This document shows positions 44,027-52,984 of a DNA stretch of 64,000 bases, in pieces. Position numbers and translations under genes: made by a program. The stretch covers positions 2,257,501 to 2,321,500 of the forward strand of contig NZ_RBXO01000001.1 in assembly GCF_003634935.1 (NCBI RefSeq). Reading direction: 5' to 3'. The stretch comes from Saccharothrix australiensis. GTDB taxonomy: Bacteria; Actinomycetota; Actinomycetes; Mycobacteriales; Pseudonocardiaceae. Under the pieces are notes generated by a model, which was not told the DNA's origin, searched no databases, and was given only the letters and a program-made list of their open reading frames with translations. Positions within the stretch are counted from its first letter, which is position 1. Each line of letters begins with the position of its first letter.

Positions 44027-44548
44027 TCAGGAAGTGGCGCGCAATTCCAGGACGGTCGACCACGGGTTGTCCGGGTCGCGGGTGATGTCCAGGTTGGTCC
44101 AGTTCTGGTTGCTCAGCGTCTTGGTGGTCGTCTGGTCGTTCGCGGTGACCTTCGCGGTGACCGTCCGGTCGTCGGCGCGGGCGTTGAAGGCGTTCTTCAG
44201 TTCCATCTTCAGGAAACCGTCGGGACCGGTGACCCGGAAGCAGTAGTGGCCGCGTTCGCCGTTGCTGTCCACCACCGTGTCCTTGTTGGCGTAACCGTCG
44301 GCGCGCACCTCGATGAGCTTTTCGTTCGGCGCGCAGTCGACCAGCACCAGGTGGCCGTCACCGGAGATCAGGGTGATGCCGCGCTTGGCCTTCACCTGCT
44401 CGGCGCCGGGGTAGCCGAAGTCCTCGATGAGCGACGACTGGCCGCCCGCGTCGTTCTGGTCGGAAGTGGTGGCGATCGCCGCCACGCCGCCGGACAGGGC
44501 CACGCCCGCCACGGACATGACGATCAGGAAAAGGGGAAGTCGTGGCAC
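44027..44548 (-). CDS. small secreted partner of ALF toxin 2
   Basis: 173 residues from a GTG at 44548, with GGAGCG ahead. A signal/anchor helix (LPLFLIVMSVAGVALSGGVAA) precedes the exported domain: SSLIEDFGYPGAEQV, GDGHLVLVDC and HYCFRVTGPDG. It is the paralogue of the protein at 17263-17769, with the same two cysteines, and again stands next to an ALF-repeat toxin gene, but divergent here (241 bp apart). Keeping the pair in two arrangements argues for a joint role. The function is unknown. Confidence 0.7.
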   Translation of the reverse strand: MPRLPLFLIVMSVAGVALSGGVAAIATTSDQNDAGGQSSLIEDFGYPGAEQVKAKRGITLISGDGHLVLVDCAPNEKLIEVRADGYANKDTVVDSNGERGHYCFRVTGPDGFLKMELKNAFNARADDRTVTAKVTANDQTTTKTLSNQNWTNLDITRDPDNPWSTVLELRATS

Positions 44549-44789
44549 GGGAAACGCTCCTGGCGGCACATGGTCCGGTGGGTCGGCAGGGACTGTAGGC
44601 GACAAGATCCAGGTTCGCCCAGTTGATCTCGACGCGGTGTGATGCCTGTCGCAGCGCGCCGGGACGTCGGGTGTTCGCCGGATCACGCTTGTTCTTCCGG
44701 CGGCGGATATGTGGACGTTGATCGGTTACGGTTCGCCGGCTCGGTCCGCCGGAGCTGCGGACGAATACCAGGGCTTCGAGGAGGAGTCG

Positions 44790-47700
44790 GTGGGCAGAAT
44801 GCGGTGGCACGCGGTGCGATCGCGGGTCGCGGTCGCGGTGGTGGCCGCGGTGGGCGCGGGTTTGATCGCGGTCCCCGACACCCCGGCCGTCGCGGCGGGC
44901 GAAGCCTCTCCCCAGCCCGGCGAGCGCGCCCGGGTCGTGGCGTTGTGGCACACCGCGGGTGCGGCGACCAAGCGCGCCGCCGGCACGGCGTTGGCGGGGT
45001 CCGACGAGGACGTCCACCGGTTCCTCACCGAGGTCGCGCCCCAGGTGGCCAAGGTCGACGACCGGATCAAGCTCCAGCAGCTGATCACCCTGGCCGGCCC
45101 GGCCACGCGCCGCGCCGCCGACCGGGCGATGTCCGGTTCACCCGCCGACGTGCGGGCGTTCCTGGACTCCGGTTGGCAGCAGACCGTGGACACCGACGAC
45201 CGCATCCGGGCCACCGAGTTGGCGAGCACCGGCGGCCCTTCGACCAGGAGGGCCGCGAACGCCGCCCTGTCGGGGTCGGCGGCGGACGTGCGCGCGTTCC
45301 TGGACAGCGGCCAGTACGACACCGCGCGCTCCGACGACCGGGTCGAGGTCCAGCGGCTCGCCGACAGCGGTGGCCCGCTGGTCAAGGCCGCCGCCGACCG
45401 CGCCTTGTCCGGCACCCACGCCGACATCCGGGACTTCCTGGAGTTCGGCTACGCGGTGGCCGCCGAACGCGACCAGGAGACCGCTTCGGTGTCCCGGTTG
45501 GCCGAGCTGGCCACCGAGGCAGGCGCGCGGGCGTCGACCGAGACGCAGGCCGCCGCCGACGCCGCCGACCGCGCGGTGCAGGCCGCCGAGATCGCGCGCG
45601 CGGCCGCCGCCGAAGCCGCCGAGCAGACGGAGCAGGCCAAGGGCAACGCCGCCAGGGCCGCGGACGCCGCGGAGCGGGCCGCCGTCGCCGCCGACCGCGC
45701 CGCCGCCGCCGCCCGGGTGGCCATCGGCGCGGCCGCACGGGCCAACCAGGCGGCCCGCGTCGCCGCCAACGCCGCGTCGCAGGCGGCCACCGCCGCGTCG
45801 CTGGCCGGTCAGGCCGCCTCCCGCGCGCAGCAGGCCGCCGGTGCCGCGGCCGGCGACGCGACCAGGGCCGGTGAGGCGAACAAGGCCGCGCAGGACGCCA
45901 GGGCCGTGGCCGCGGCAGCCCGGCTGGCCGCGCAGGCCGCGGACGCGGCGGGCAACGCGGCCCAGGCCGCCGGTGAGGCGGCCAAGGCCGCGTCCAGCGC
46001 CGGCAACAACGCCCAGGCCGCCGCCGGCGCCGCCGACCAGGCCGCGGGCCACGCCCGGAACGCCGGCGCGCAGGCCGACCGGGCCACGCGTGCCGCCGCC
46101 GACGCCCGCCGCGCGGCGCAGCAGGCCACCAACGCCGTCAACGCCGCGGTGGCCCTCGCGAACGAAGCGGCCACCGCGGCCCGCCAGGCCAGGGACGCCG
46201 CCGACGCGGCCGCCCGCAACGCCATCGCCGCCGCCGAGGCGGCCGAACGGGCCGCCGCCGCGGCAGGGCAGGCGGCCGACGCCGCCGCCGAGTCCCGCAA
46301 GCACGCCGAGCAGGCACGCCAAGCCGCCGACCAGGCCACCGCCGCGGCCGACCAGGCCCGGCGGATCAACGAGATCGGCCGCCGGGCGGACCAGGCACGC
46401 CTGGACGCCTGGCGGGAGCAGCAGAGCGCCGCCGCCCGGGCCGCGCTGCACGCCGAGCGCGAGCGCTCGGCCGGCGCGGAGTCCACCACCGACCAGGTCT
46501 CCCGGCGCGACGCGGAGACGACCCGCCTGCTCGACCAGGCCCGCGACCCGCACACCCCGGTCGACGCGGCCGTCGGCCACGCGCGCCGCGCGGCGGTGAA
46601 CCTGCTGACCTCGGGCGGCTACTGGACGCGCACCGCCGCCGCGGAGGCGCTGTCCGGCGGTCCCGCCGAGGTCCGCGCGTTCGCGACCACCGGCTTGGCC
46701 CTGGCGACCGAGCAGGACGACCGCGCCGCCCTGGAGGCCCTGGCCGCGACCTCGGGTCGCGTGAAGCTCAAGCAGGCCGCCCCCGGCGCCCTGGCGGGCT
46801 CGCACGACCAGGTGCTGGCGGTCCTGCGCGACCGGGCCTACGAGGGCAGCGAGATCGACGACCGCATCGAGCTCCAGCGGCTCATCGACACCGGCGGGCC
46901 GTCCACCCGGCGGGCCGCCAACGCGGCGATGTCCGGCTCGCCCGCCGACGTGCGCGACTTCCTCCTCAACGGCCAGTCGCAGACCCGCCTCGTGGACGAG
47001 CGCCTGGCCGTGCAGAAGGCCATCGACGCCGGCGGCCCGGAGGTCAGAGCCGCCGGGCAGGCGGCGCTCGACGGGCCGTCGTCCTGGCGGCAGGCGTTCC
47101 TGGCGAACGGCCAGTACTCGGCCGCCCAGCGCGACGCGGACACCGCCACCCACGCCGCGGTCATCGCCCGCCACGTCGCGCAGGCCGCGCAGACCGCCGC
47201 GACCGCGCGGGAGACCGCGGACCGCGCGGCCGAGCACGCCGCTCGCGCCGCCAAGGCCACCGCCGAGGCCGACGGTTGGGCGGAGCGCGCGGGCAACTCG
47301 GCGAAGGAGGCCGCCCAGGCCGCGAAGACCGCCGCGGAGTCGGCGGACGCGGCGCAGCGGTCGGCGGACCAGGCCGCGGCCTCGGCCAAGCAGGCGCGGC
47401 AGGCCCAGCAGTCCGCGCTCGCCGACGCCCGCGCCGCGGACGCCTCCGCCGCCGGCGCCCGCGCCTCGGCCGCCCGCGCGAACGACGCCGCCATCGCCGC
47501 CCGGGGTTACGCGGAGCAGGCCAGGGCTTCCGCGCTGGCGGCGGGCAAGAGCGCCGAGGAGGCAGCGGCGGCGGCCGAGGACGCCCGGCGGATCGCCGCC
47601 GAGAAGAAGAACCTGGAGGACCAGCTCAGCCGCGCCGGCAACCCCGAGGGGGCGAACGGCGGGACGCAGCCGCCGTCCTCCGACGACGAGGCGGCGCTGC

Positions 47701-48719
47701 GGGCGGCCGGCGGGCAGGAGGCGGTCGACCGGTACCGCGAGGCGCAGGCCACCCTGGAACACGGGCTCGTGGACTGGATCATCCAGAACGGCGGCCAGAT
47801 CCTCGTCGACCTGTTCATCGGCGGCATCAAGGCGTGCGCCCAGGACCCCAGCCTGCTCAACTGCCTGATGGGCGCGCTGGACATCGCCTCCATCGCGGTC
47901 GGCGTGTTCAAGGCGTTCGAGGTCGGCCGCGCCATCTGGCGGGTCGTCACCGGCATCGGGAAGTTCATCGAGAAGTCCGCCGCCGCGCGACGGGTGGTCG
48001 AGGACGGGCGCAAGGTCATCGAGGCGGCCAAGGTCGGGAACTGCTTCCCGGCCGGGACCACGGTCGCGACCGAATCGGGCTCGGTGCCCATCGAGCAGCT
48101 TCGGGTCGGTGACCGGGTCTGGGCGTCCGACCCCGTCACCGGGGACACGCGGCTGCGCACCGTCACCCGGCTGTTCTCCAACCACGCCACCGAGCTGGTC
48201 GAGGTCACCGTCGGGGACGGCTCGGTGCGCGCGACACCCGGACACCCCTTCTGGGTGACGGGCAAGGGGTGGACCGACGCGGCGGACCTCTTGGCCGGCG
48301 ACGAGCTGCGCACCCTGGACGGCGGCACCGCGCAGGTGCGGACCGTCGCCGTCGAGCAGACCTCCGCACCGGTCTACACCTTCGAGGTCGACACCGATCA
48401 CGACTACTACGTCGACGTCGCCGGGCAGTCCGTCCTGGTCCACAACTCCTGCGCGTGGCGGACGGAGTTCGAGGCGCTCGCCAAGGGCAAGCAGGGCACC
48501 GTGCGGACCGTCCGCAACGAGGGCGAGCTGCGGACCGTGTTCGACCGGTGGATCGCGGGGGCCGAGAAGCTGCCGCCGCGCGGGGACAAGATCCCCGAGG
48601 TCTACAAGTTGAAGGACGGGACCGTGGTCCAGTGGCGCCTGGAGTCGGCGTCGGGTGGGGCCACGGTCGACATCACGGACGCGACGGGCAAGGTGCTGAA
48701 GATCCACATCGAGCCGTAG
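44790..48719 (+). CDS. ALF-repeat polymorphic toxin 2 with Hint domain
   Basis: 1309 residues from a GTG with AGGAGG 5 bp upstream; the ATG at 44799 is the alternative. Signal peptide; ALF repeats about 44-230; alanine-rich coil 234-563; second ALF block 584-777; second coil 781-943; a hydrophobic segment (990-1080); a Hint (pretoxin autoprocessing) domain 1084-1220 beginning NCFPAGTTVAT, with ATPGHPFWV and ending VLVHNS; and a final 89-residue tip with KLPPRGDKIPEVY, GTVVQWRLES and SGGATVDI. The Hint Cys1, TxxH-like GHPF and terminal His-Asn fit self-cleavage that frees the tip. The tip type is not identified; the R-x-S-x(2)-SGG pattern recurs in actinomycete toxin tips. Confidence 0.82.
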   Translation: MGRMRWHAVRSRVAVAVVAAVGAGLIAVPDTPAVAAGEASPQPGERARVVALWHTAGAATKRAAGTALAGSDEDVHRFLTEVAPQVAKVDDRIKLQQLITLAGPATRRAADRAMSGSPADVRAFLDSGWQQTVDTDDRIRATELASTGGPSTRRAANAALSGSAADVRAFLDSGQYDTARSDDRVEVQRLADSGGPLVKAAADRALSGTHADIRDFLEFGYAVAAERDQETASVSRLAELATEAGARASTETQAAADAADRAVQAAEIARAAAAEAAEQTEQAKGNAARAADAAERAAVAADRAAAAARVAIGAAARANQAARVAANAASQAATAASLAGQAASRAQQAAGAAAGDATRAGEANKAAQDARAVAAAARLAAQAADAAGNAAQAAGEAAKAASSAGNNAQAAAGAADQAAGHARNAGAQADRATRAAADARRAAQQATNAVNAAVALANEAATAARQARDAADAAARNAIAAAEAAERAAAAAGQAADAAAESRKHAEQARQAADQATAAADQARRINEIGRRADQARLDAWREQQSAAARAALHAERERSAGAESTTDQVSRRDAETTRLLDQARDPHTPVDAAVGHARRAAVNLLTSGGYWTRTAAAEALSGGPAEVRAFATTGLALATEQDDRAALEALAATSGRVKLKQAAPGALAGSHDQVLAVLRDRAYEGSEIDDRIELQRLIDTGGPSTRRAANAAMSGSPADVRDFLLNGQSQTRLVDERLAVQKAIDAGGPEVRAAGQAALDGPSSWRQAFLANGQYSAAQRDADTATHAAVIARHVAQAAQTAATARETADRAAEHAARAAKATAEADGWAERAGNSAKEAAQAAKTAAESADAAQRSADQAAASAKQARQAQQSALADARAADASAAGARASAARANDAAIAARGYAEQARASALAAGKSAEEAAAAAEDARRIAAEKKNLEDQLSRAGNPEGANGGTQPPSSDDEAALRAAGGQEAVDRYREAQATLEHGLVDWIIQNGGQILVDLFIGGIKACAQDPSLLNCLMGALDIASIAVGVFKAFEVGRAIWRVVTGIGKFIEKSAAARRVVEDGRKVIEAAKVGNCFPAGTTVATESGSVPIEQLRVGDRVWASDPVTGDTRLRTVTRLFSNHATELVEVTVGDGSVRATPGHPFWVTGKGWTDAADLLAGDELRTLDGGTAQVRTVAVEQTSAPVYTFEVDTDHDYYVDVAGQSVLVHNSCAWRTEFEALAKGKQGTVRTVRNEGELRTVFDRWIAGAEKLPPRGDKIPEVYKLKDGTVVQWRLESASGGATVDITDATGKVLKIHIEP

Positions 48720-48776
48720 GGGCCGACCGTCCAGGATGGAGGCGTCCGACGCCCGGAACACGAGAGTGGGAAGCAG

Positions 48777-49283
48777 ATGCTCCAGTACCGAGACCGCGTG
48801 CTCGTCAACTTCCGCGACTTCGCGTTCGCGGAGCGCGGCGGGCACGGGTTCCGCTGGGTCGACGTGAAGCGGTTCGGGACCTCCGCCGCGGCGGATCGGG
48901 AGTTGTTGCGGGCGTTGGTCGGTGATGTCCGGTTCCGCGACGACTACGCGGGTGGGGGCGTCGACCCGGCGGGCACGCGTCACGGCCCCTACTGGTTGGA
49001 CCGGGTGACCGCGGAGGCGTTCGAGCCGGTGGCCGAGGCCGAGGCCGTCGAGGTGCTGGGGAACTGGGCGTCCGGGGGCGGCGAGGTGCCGGCGGACCTG
49101 GCGGAGGTGCTGGAGCGCGAGGTGTTCGGGCCCGTGCGGGAGGCCACCGGTCGGTACCGCCTGAAGGACCTGGGGCGGACGGCGTTCCACGACTGGGGCG
49201 GCGTGCACGGCGAATTCCACGAGTTCGTCCTGGTCGACCGCGCCGCCGGGAGCCTGTCCCTGCTCGTGGCCGCCGACGACTGA
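48777..49283 (+). CDS. putative immunity protein for ALF toxin 2
   Basis: 168 residues, no signal peptide, no family I recognise; acidic overall with strands at both ends (YRDRVLVNFRDFAF and FHEFVLVDRAAGSLSLLVA). It is 57 bp after the stop of toxin 2, on the same strand, and is followed by a convergent gene, so it is the only candidate for the immunity gene. Role from context. Confidence 0.55.
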   Translation: MLQYRDRVLVNFRDFAFAERGGHGFRWVDVKRFGTSAAADRELLRALVGDVRFRDDYAGGGVDPAGTRHGPYWLDRVTAEAFEPVAEAEAVEVLGNWASGGGEVPADLAEVLEREVFGPVREATGRYRLKDLGRTAFHDWGGVHGEFHEFVLVDRAAGSLSLLVAADD

Positions 49284-49420
49284 ACCCGCGGTGCCACCGG
49301 ACATCACCGGCCCACGTCGGCGCCGGCGCGGGACCGTCGCCCGCGAGCGCCGCGCCGACCTCCGGCCCGTACCGGCCCGGCACATCGTCGGCGGGCTCAA
49401 GCCCTGTTGCCGGGGAACGA

Positions 49421-50518
49421 CTACGGCCGTCGGTTGCCGGTGCGCGGTGGCGCGGTGGGTAGTCGCACCGTGACGCGGAGCCCGCCACCGGGCCGTGGGC
49501 TCAGGGTGAGGGTTCCGTCGTGCGCCTGGGTGATGCTGTTGACGATGGCCAGTCCGAGGCCGACGCCTGCGTGGTGGGTGCGGTTGCGCTCGGTGCCGCG
49601 GTGGAACGGCTCGACGAGCGTGGGAACGAGTTGTGGGGCGAGTTCCTCGCCGGTGTTCTCGACCGTGAGCACCACGGTGTGGGGCTGAGCGCTGGTCGTG
49701 ACCCACACGTTGCCCTGTGCGGGCAGGTTGTGGACGATCGCGTTGTGCACGAGGTTGGTCGTCATCTGCAGCAGTAGCGCTTGCGAGCCGACGGTGGGGG
49801 CCACCTCGCCGGAGGTCTCGACGGTGACGCCGTGTTGTTCCGCGAGCGGGAGGAGCGTTTCGGCCGCTTGTTCCGCCACGAGGGACAGGTCGACGTGCTC
49901 CCGGCTGAAGGAGCGCTGGTCGGCGCGGCTGAGCAGGAGCAGCGCCTCGGTCAGCTCGATCGCGCGCGTGTTGACGACGTGGAGGCGGTCGACGAGTTCG
50001 CCGGTGTCGTGGTTGTCGTCGTTGCGGGCCACGTCGAGGAGCGTCCGGGTGATCGCCAGTGGTGTGCGCAGCTCGTGGGAGGCGTTGGCCGCGAACCGCT
50101 GCTGTTCGGCCACGTGCGCTTCGAGCTGCGCGAGCATGGTGTCGAAGGCGTCGGCGAGTTCGCGGAACTCGTCCGTGCGGCCGGGCAGCCGTATCCGGTG
50201 GGAGAGCGATCCGCTCGCGGCCCTGCGCGTGGCGTCGGTGATGCGGGTCAGCGGGGTGAGCATGCGGCCCGCGAGGAGCCATCCCCCGACGAGGCCGAAC
50301 ACCAGCAGGAACGCCAGCACCACGACCGCGGCCGTGCTGAAGACGGCCGGGCCGAAGTTGGTCGGGTCGAACACGCGCCGGAGGTTGGAGAGCTTGGGCA
50401 CGAGGGAACCGGCGGGCCAGAACCGCAGGACGAACACCCACACGGCAGTGAGCAGCAGGACACCGGCGAGCATGAGGAACCCGGCGTAGCTGAGGGTGAG
50501 CTTGAGGCGAACGCTCAT
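49421..50518 (-). CDS. sensor histidine kinase, orphan
   Basis: 365 residues from the ATG at 50518. Two membrane segments (about 8-28 and 60-82) frame a short 30-residue outside loop, then HAMP (about 83-135), HisKA with the phospho-accepting histidine in ASHELRTPLA, and the HATPase domain with N-box HNAIVHN, VENTGEEL and GVGLGLAIV. The minimal sensor loop suggests sensing within the membrane. Normally a response regulator precedes such a kinase; none is adjacent, so it is an orphan or its partner was lost. An 11-bp inverted repeat lies at 50624-50669 upstream. Confidence 0.88.
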   Translation of the reverse strand: MSVRLKLTLSYAGFLMLAGVLLLTAVWVFVLRFWPAGSLVPKLSNLRRVFDPTNFGPAVFSTAAVVVLAFLLVFGLVGGWLLAGRMLTPLTRITDATRRAASGSLSHRIRLPGRTDEFRELADAFDTMLAQLEAHVAEQQRFAANASHELRTPLAITRTLLDVARNDDNHDTGELVDRLHVVNTRAIELTEALLLLSRADQRSFSREHVDLSLVAEQAAETLLPLAEQHGVTVETSGEVAPTVGSQALLLQMTTNLVHNAIVHNLPAQGNVWVTTSAQPHTVVLTVENTGEELAPQLVPTLVEPFHRGTERNRTHHAGVGLGLAIVNSITQAHDGTLTLSPRPGGGLRVTVRLPTAPPRTGNRRP

Positions 50519-50623
50519 ACCAGGCGCCCTGTCCACGGTCTGCTCCCTCGTGTCCGGTGTCGAGTGCCGTGCCGATGCGGTGGCCGACGGCCACGGCGGT
50601 GCCGATCCCGGCTGCACCGGGGC

Positions 50624-50669
50624 GATCACCGAGGCGCGGGTGCGGTCGCCCACGTCGCCCTCGGTGATC
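50624..50669. promoter_or_regulatory. inverted repeat upstream of kinase gene
   Basis: GATCACCGAGG and CCTCGGTGATC, perfect 11-bp arms with a 24-nt loop, 106-151 bp upstream of the kinase start. It may be an operator, or a terminator of transcription entering from the right. Confidence 0.35.
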
Positions 50670-50733
50670 ACGCGCACACCCTCGGGATGAGGCTAACCGC
50701 AGGGGCATATCGTCGGCATATCGAAACCCGTAC

Positions 50734-51120
50734 GTGCCGACAGCACCGCGCGACAACCGGCTCCGCGAGGACGAACGCCGGGACCGCGCCGCGGTCCCGG
50801 CGGGGTTCGTGCGGACCGATGTGGACACCGCCATCCGACCGTTCGGGGACCTGCTGCGCCACTGGCGGCGGCGCCGGTACAGCCGGCTCGAACTGGTCCT
50901 GGAAGCCGACATCCCGGCCAGGCACCTGAGCTTCCTGGAGGCCGGCCGCGCCCGGCCCAGCCGGGACGTGGCGCTGCGCCTGGCCGACCGGCTCGACGTG
51001 CCGCTGCGCGAGCGCAACCACCTGTTGTTGGCGCGGGCGCAGCGGGAGGGGGCGGCCGGCAAGCGATCCGTCGCCGGTGCCGGCTCGGCCCGCCCGCCTG
51101 CGGTCCGGGCTTCCCGAATG
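50734..51120 (+). pseudogene. MmyB-like regulator, 3'-truncated
   Basis: The frame encodes the N-terminal XRE helix-turn-helix of MmyB-type regulators (FGDLLRHWRRRR, EADIPARHLSFLEAGRAR, ERNHLLLAR), then changes at about 51060 into codons without the large MmyB ligand domain. Relatives are about 260-290 residues; only about 100 recognisable codons remain. The frame stays open by chance into the next secreted gene. A truncated DNA-binding domain could still act as a repressor. Confidence 0.55.
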
Positions 51121-51232
51121 GCCGCAGGTGAAGATCAGGCGAACTCGATCATGCATTCTTTGCGCATACAACCTTCCGTTCGTACCGTGGCCGTGCGGGT
51201 GCCGTCCCGCCCGATCACTTGCAGGGGGTACT

Positions 51233-51469
51233 GTGTTTCGGTTCCGCAGAACGGTTTTCGCCGCCCTGGCGGCTGTCGGCCTCACCGCGGTGGCGACGCC
51301 GCCGGCCAGCGCGGCGACCTACTACAACCTCGTGAACTACAAGAGCAACAAGTGCATGTCCGTCGAGAACGGCGGCAGCACCGCCAACGGCGCCAAGGTG
51401 GTCCAGTGGTCGGCCAACGGCGGCGGCGAGCAGGGCTGGTACTTCGACGCCCGCTACATCGACGCCTGA
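51233..51469 (+). CDS. small secreted ricin-type lectin
   Basis: 78 residues from a GTG with GCAGGGGG upstream. A clear signal peptide (cut near ASA-AT) is followed by one beta-trefoil unit: YYNLVNYKSNKCMSVE, GSTANGAKVVQWS and the QGWYFD version of the QxW motif. Family members have three units (about 130 residues); one alone is short. A secreted sugar-binding or adhesion peptide. In tandem with the next secreted gene (39 bp apart). Confidence 0.65.
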   Translation: MFRFRRTVFAALAAVGLTAVATPPASAATYYNLVNYKSNKCMSVENGGSTANGAKVVQWSANGGGEQGWYFDARYIDA

Positions 51470-51507
51470 TCTCCTGTCACACCAACACGAACCCTGGGGG
51501 TTCAACC

Positions 51508-51852
51508 ATGTTCCTCTCCGCTGTCAAGCGGATCGGCGTCGTGCTCGCCGCGGTCGCCGGCGCGGCCGTCCTCGCCGCCTCACCGGCCTCCGCCGCGCAG
51601 CAGTGCGGCGACCTGCGCGGGCCCGAGGGCGGCACGCTGCCGCTGTGCAAGTCCTGGAACTGGGACGGCAACGACTACGACGGCAAGTGGTGGACGAACG
51701 GCCCGTCCTCCCTGCCCTCGCACACCTACCTGCAGCGCTCCGAGGACGGTTCCGTGACGAACTCGTCGTTCTCCGGCAGCTACCAGGACGTCAAGACGAT
51801 CCGCTTCCGCCTCTGCGACAGCTCGACGCGGCGTTGCACCGGCTGGTGGTGA
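51508..51852 (+). CDS. small secreted Cys-containing protein
   Basis: 114 residues. Signal peptide (MFLSAVKRIGVVLAAVAG start, cut near ASA-AQ), then a small aromatic-rich domain with four cysteines (QQCGDL, PLCKSW, RLCDSS, RRCTGWW) that could form two disulfides. I do not recognise the family. Likely co-transcribed with the ricin-type gene. A hairpin terminator follows at 51884. Confidence 0.65.
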   Translation: MFLSAVKRIGVVLAAVAGAAVLAASPASAAQQCGDLRGPEGGTLPLCKSWNWDGNDYDGKWWTNGPSSLPSHTYLQRSEDGSVTNSSFSGSYQDVKTIRFRLCDSSTRRCTGWW

Positions 51853-51883
51853 CCGAAGGGGCACGCTCCCGCTGAACCCCGTA

Positions 51884-51912
51884 GACCCAAGGCGCCACCG
51901 GGGCCTTGGGTC
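51884..51912. terminator. bidirectional hairpin terminator
   Basis: GACCCAAGGC pairs perfectly with GCCTTGGGTC over a 9-nt loop, between the convergent secreted-protein gene (ends 51852) and DUF1048 gene (ends 51921). Confidence 0.7.
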
Positions 51913-51920
51913 CACGGGTG

Positions 51921-52247
51921 TCACTCGTCGGCTTCGCGGGATTTTTCGGCGACGGACTCCTGGTAGACGTCCGAGTAGGTGCGCGAGTCCTTGATCAGGC
52001 CGTCGCAGAAGGCCGCGACGTCGTCGCCGATGAGGTCCAGGACCCCCTTGCCGGACGCCGCGCCCTCCTCGAAGAAGTCCACGATCCCGTAGAGCAGGGG
52101 ACCGTCGAGCAGGTCGGTCGGCCCGACCTTGAAGAGGTACTTCTGGATCTCCTCGTAGACGATCCGGTAGTCCGGCGGGAGCGCCTTGGCCCGCGCGACG
52201 TGTGCCCGCCACTGCTTCTTGCCCTCGATCATGTCCCGGATGCCCAT
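51921..52247 (-). CDS. DUF1048 protein (second copy)
   Basis: 108 residues, helical. It matches the DUF1048 family, as does its neighbour: GIRDMIEGKKQWRAHVARAK, ALPPDYRIVYEEIQKYLF, and LDLIGDDVAAFCDGLI. It lies 1 bp after the first DUF1048 gene's stop and is third in the PadR operon. DUF1048 genes occur almost always behind a PadR regulator; function unknown. Confidence 0.78.
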   Translation of the reverse strand: MGIRDMIEGKKQWRAHVARAKALPPDYRIVYEEIQKYLFKVGPTDLLDGPLLYGIVDFFEEGAASGKGVLDLIGDDVAAFCDGLIKDSRTYSDVYQESVAEKSREADE

Positions 52248-52248
52248 G

Positions 52249-52605
52249 TCAGCCTCCCAGCTGCCCCAGTTTGCGCGCCACGTTCCTGTTCAACTGCTCG
52301 CGCCAGCGGTCGCGGTAGCCCGGCGCCTCCTTACCGCCGGCCAGCGCCGCGCAGAAGCCCTTGACGTCGTCACCGAGCACGTCGCGGATGTCCTGCCCGT
52401 CCGCCGCGGCCTCCTCCAGCAGCGCCAGCCCGCTGTCGAAGATCGGCATCAGGTTGCGGCCCGTGAAGTCCGAGTAGGGCACGAGGTGGAGCTTGATCTC
52501 CTCCCACGCCGCCTGGTAGTCGGCGGGCAACGCCGCCGCCCTGGCGTCGAACGCCTTCACCTCCCTGGTGAGGTCGCTGCCGGTGATGGTTTCCCAGAAG
52601 CTCAT
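52249..52605 (-). CDS. DUF1048 protein (first copy)
   Basis: 118 residues, helical, with the same landmarks as its downstream neighbour (ALPADYQAAWEEIKLHL and IRDVLGDDVKGFCAAL). The ATG at 52605 overlaps the PadR stop (ATGA), so translation is coupled. The tandem pair probably works as a hetero-dimer or came from duplication. Confidence 0.78.
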   Translation of the reverse strand: MSFWETITGSDLTREVKAFDARAAALPADYQAAWEEIKLHLVPYSDFTGRNLMPIFDSGLALLEEAAADGQDIRDVLGDDVKGFCAALAGGKEAPGYRDRWREQLNRNVARKLGQLGG

Positions 52606-52928
52606 GCCCCGCCCTCCTTGAGCTGGTCGATCCGTGATGAGACGTACTCCCACTTGGCCCAGAACGTCGCGAGCTCCGCGCGTCCGGCGTCGTTGAGCGC
52701 GTAGAACTTGCGCGGCGGACCCACGCCGGACGGTCGCTTCGTCACCTGGACGAGCCCGTTCTTCTCCAGTCGCAGCAGGATGGTGTAGACCGTCCCCTCG
52801 ACGACGTCGGTGAAGCCGAGTTCGTTCAGCCGACGCGTGATGGCGTACCCGTAGGTCTCCTCGCGGCCGATGATCTGGAGCACGCAGCCTTCGAGCGTGC
52901 CCTTCAGCATCTCTGTCAGGTCGTCCAT
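52602..52928 (-). CDS. PadR-family repressor
   Basis: 108 residues, the size of PadR subfamily 2. The winged helix has EMLKGTLEGCVLQIIGREET, the recognition helix VVEGTVYTILLRLEKNGLV and the wing PRKFYALNDAGRAEL. It heads the operon with two DUF1048 genes and likely represses its own promoter via the inverted repeat at 52953-52984. Such regulators often control membrane stress or drug response operons. Confidence 0.88.
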   Translation of the reverse strand: MDDLTEMLKGTLEGCVLQIIGREETYGYAITRRLNELGFTDVVEGTVYTILLRLEKNGLVQVTKRPSGVGPPRKFYALNDAGRAELATFWAKWEYVSSRIDQLKEGGA

Positions 52929-52952
52929 CGCGCGTTCTCCTCCGCCCCCAGG

Positions 52953-52984
52953 TACTGCGTACTGCTGGGTACCGGTACACAGTA
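52953..52984. promoter_or_regulatory. PadR operator candidate
   Basis: TACTGCGTAC and GTACACAGTA form 10-bp arms with one mismatch and a 12-nt spacer, 25-56 bp upstream of padR. An inner GTACCGGTAC palindrome overlaps the right arm. Confidence 0.55.

Noticed and set aside
45138-51062. A nearly 2000-codon open frame on the minus strand across the ALF toxin 2 gene
   Set aside because: It is the antisense shadow of the Ala-rich, GC-biased toxin gene: low-complexity Gly/Arg composition, no domain, and it crosses two real genes.
50734-51852. A single 372-codon protein joining the MmyB-like domain to the secreted Cys-containing protein
   Set aside because: The middle part is the out-of-frame shadow of the ricin-type gene, and the last part has its own start and signal peptide.
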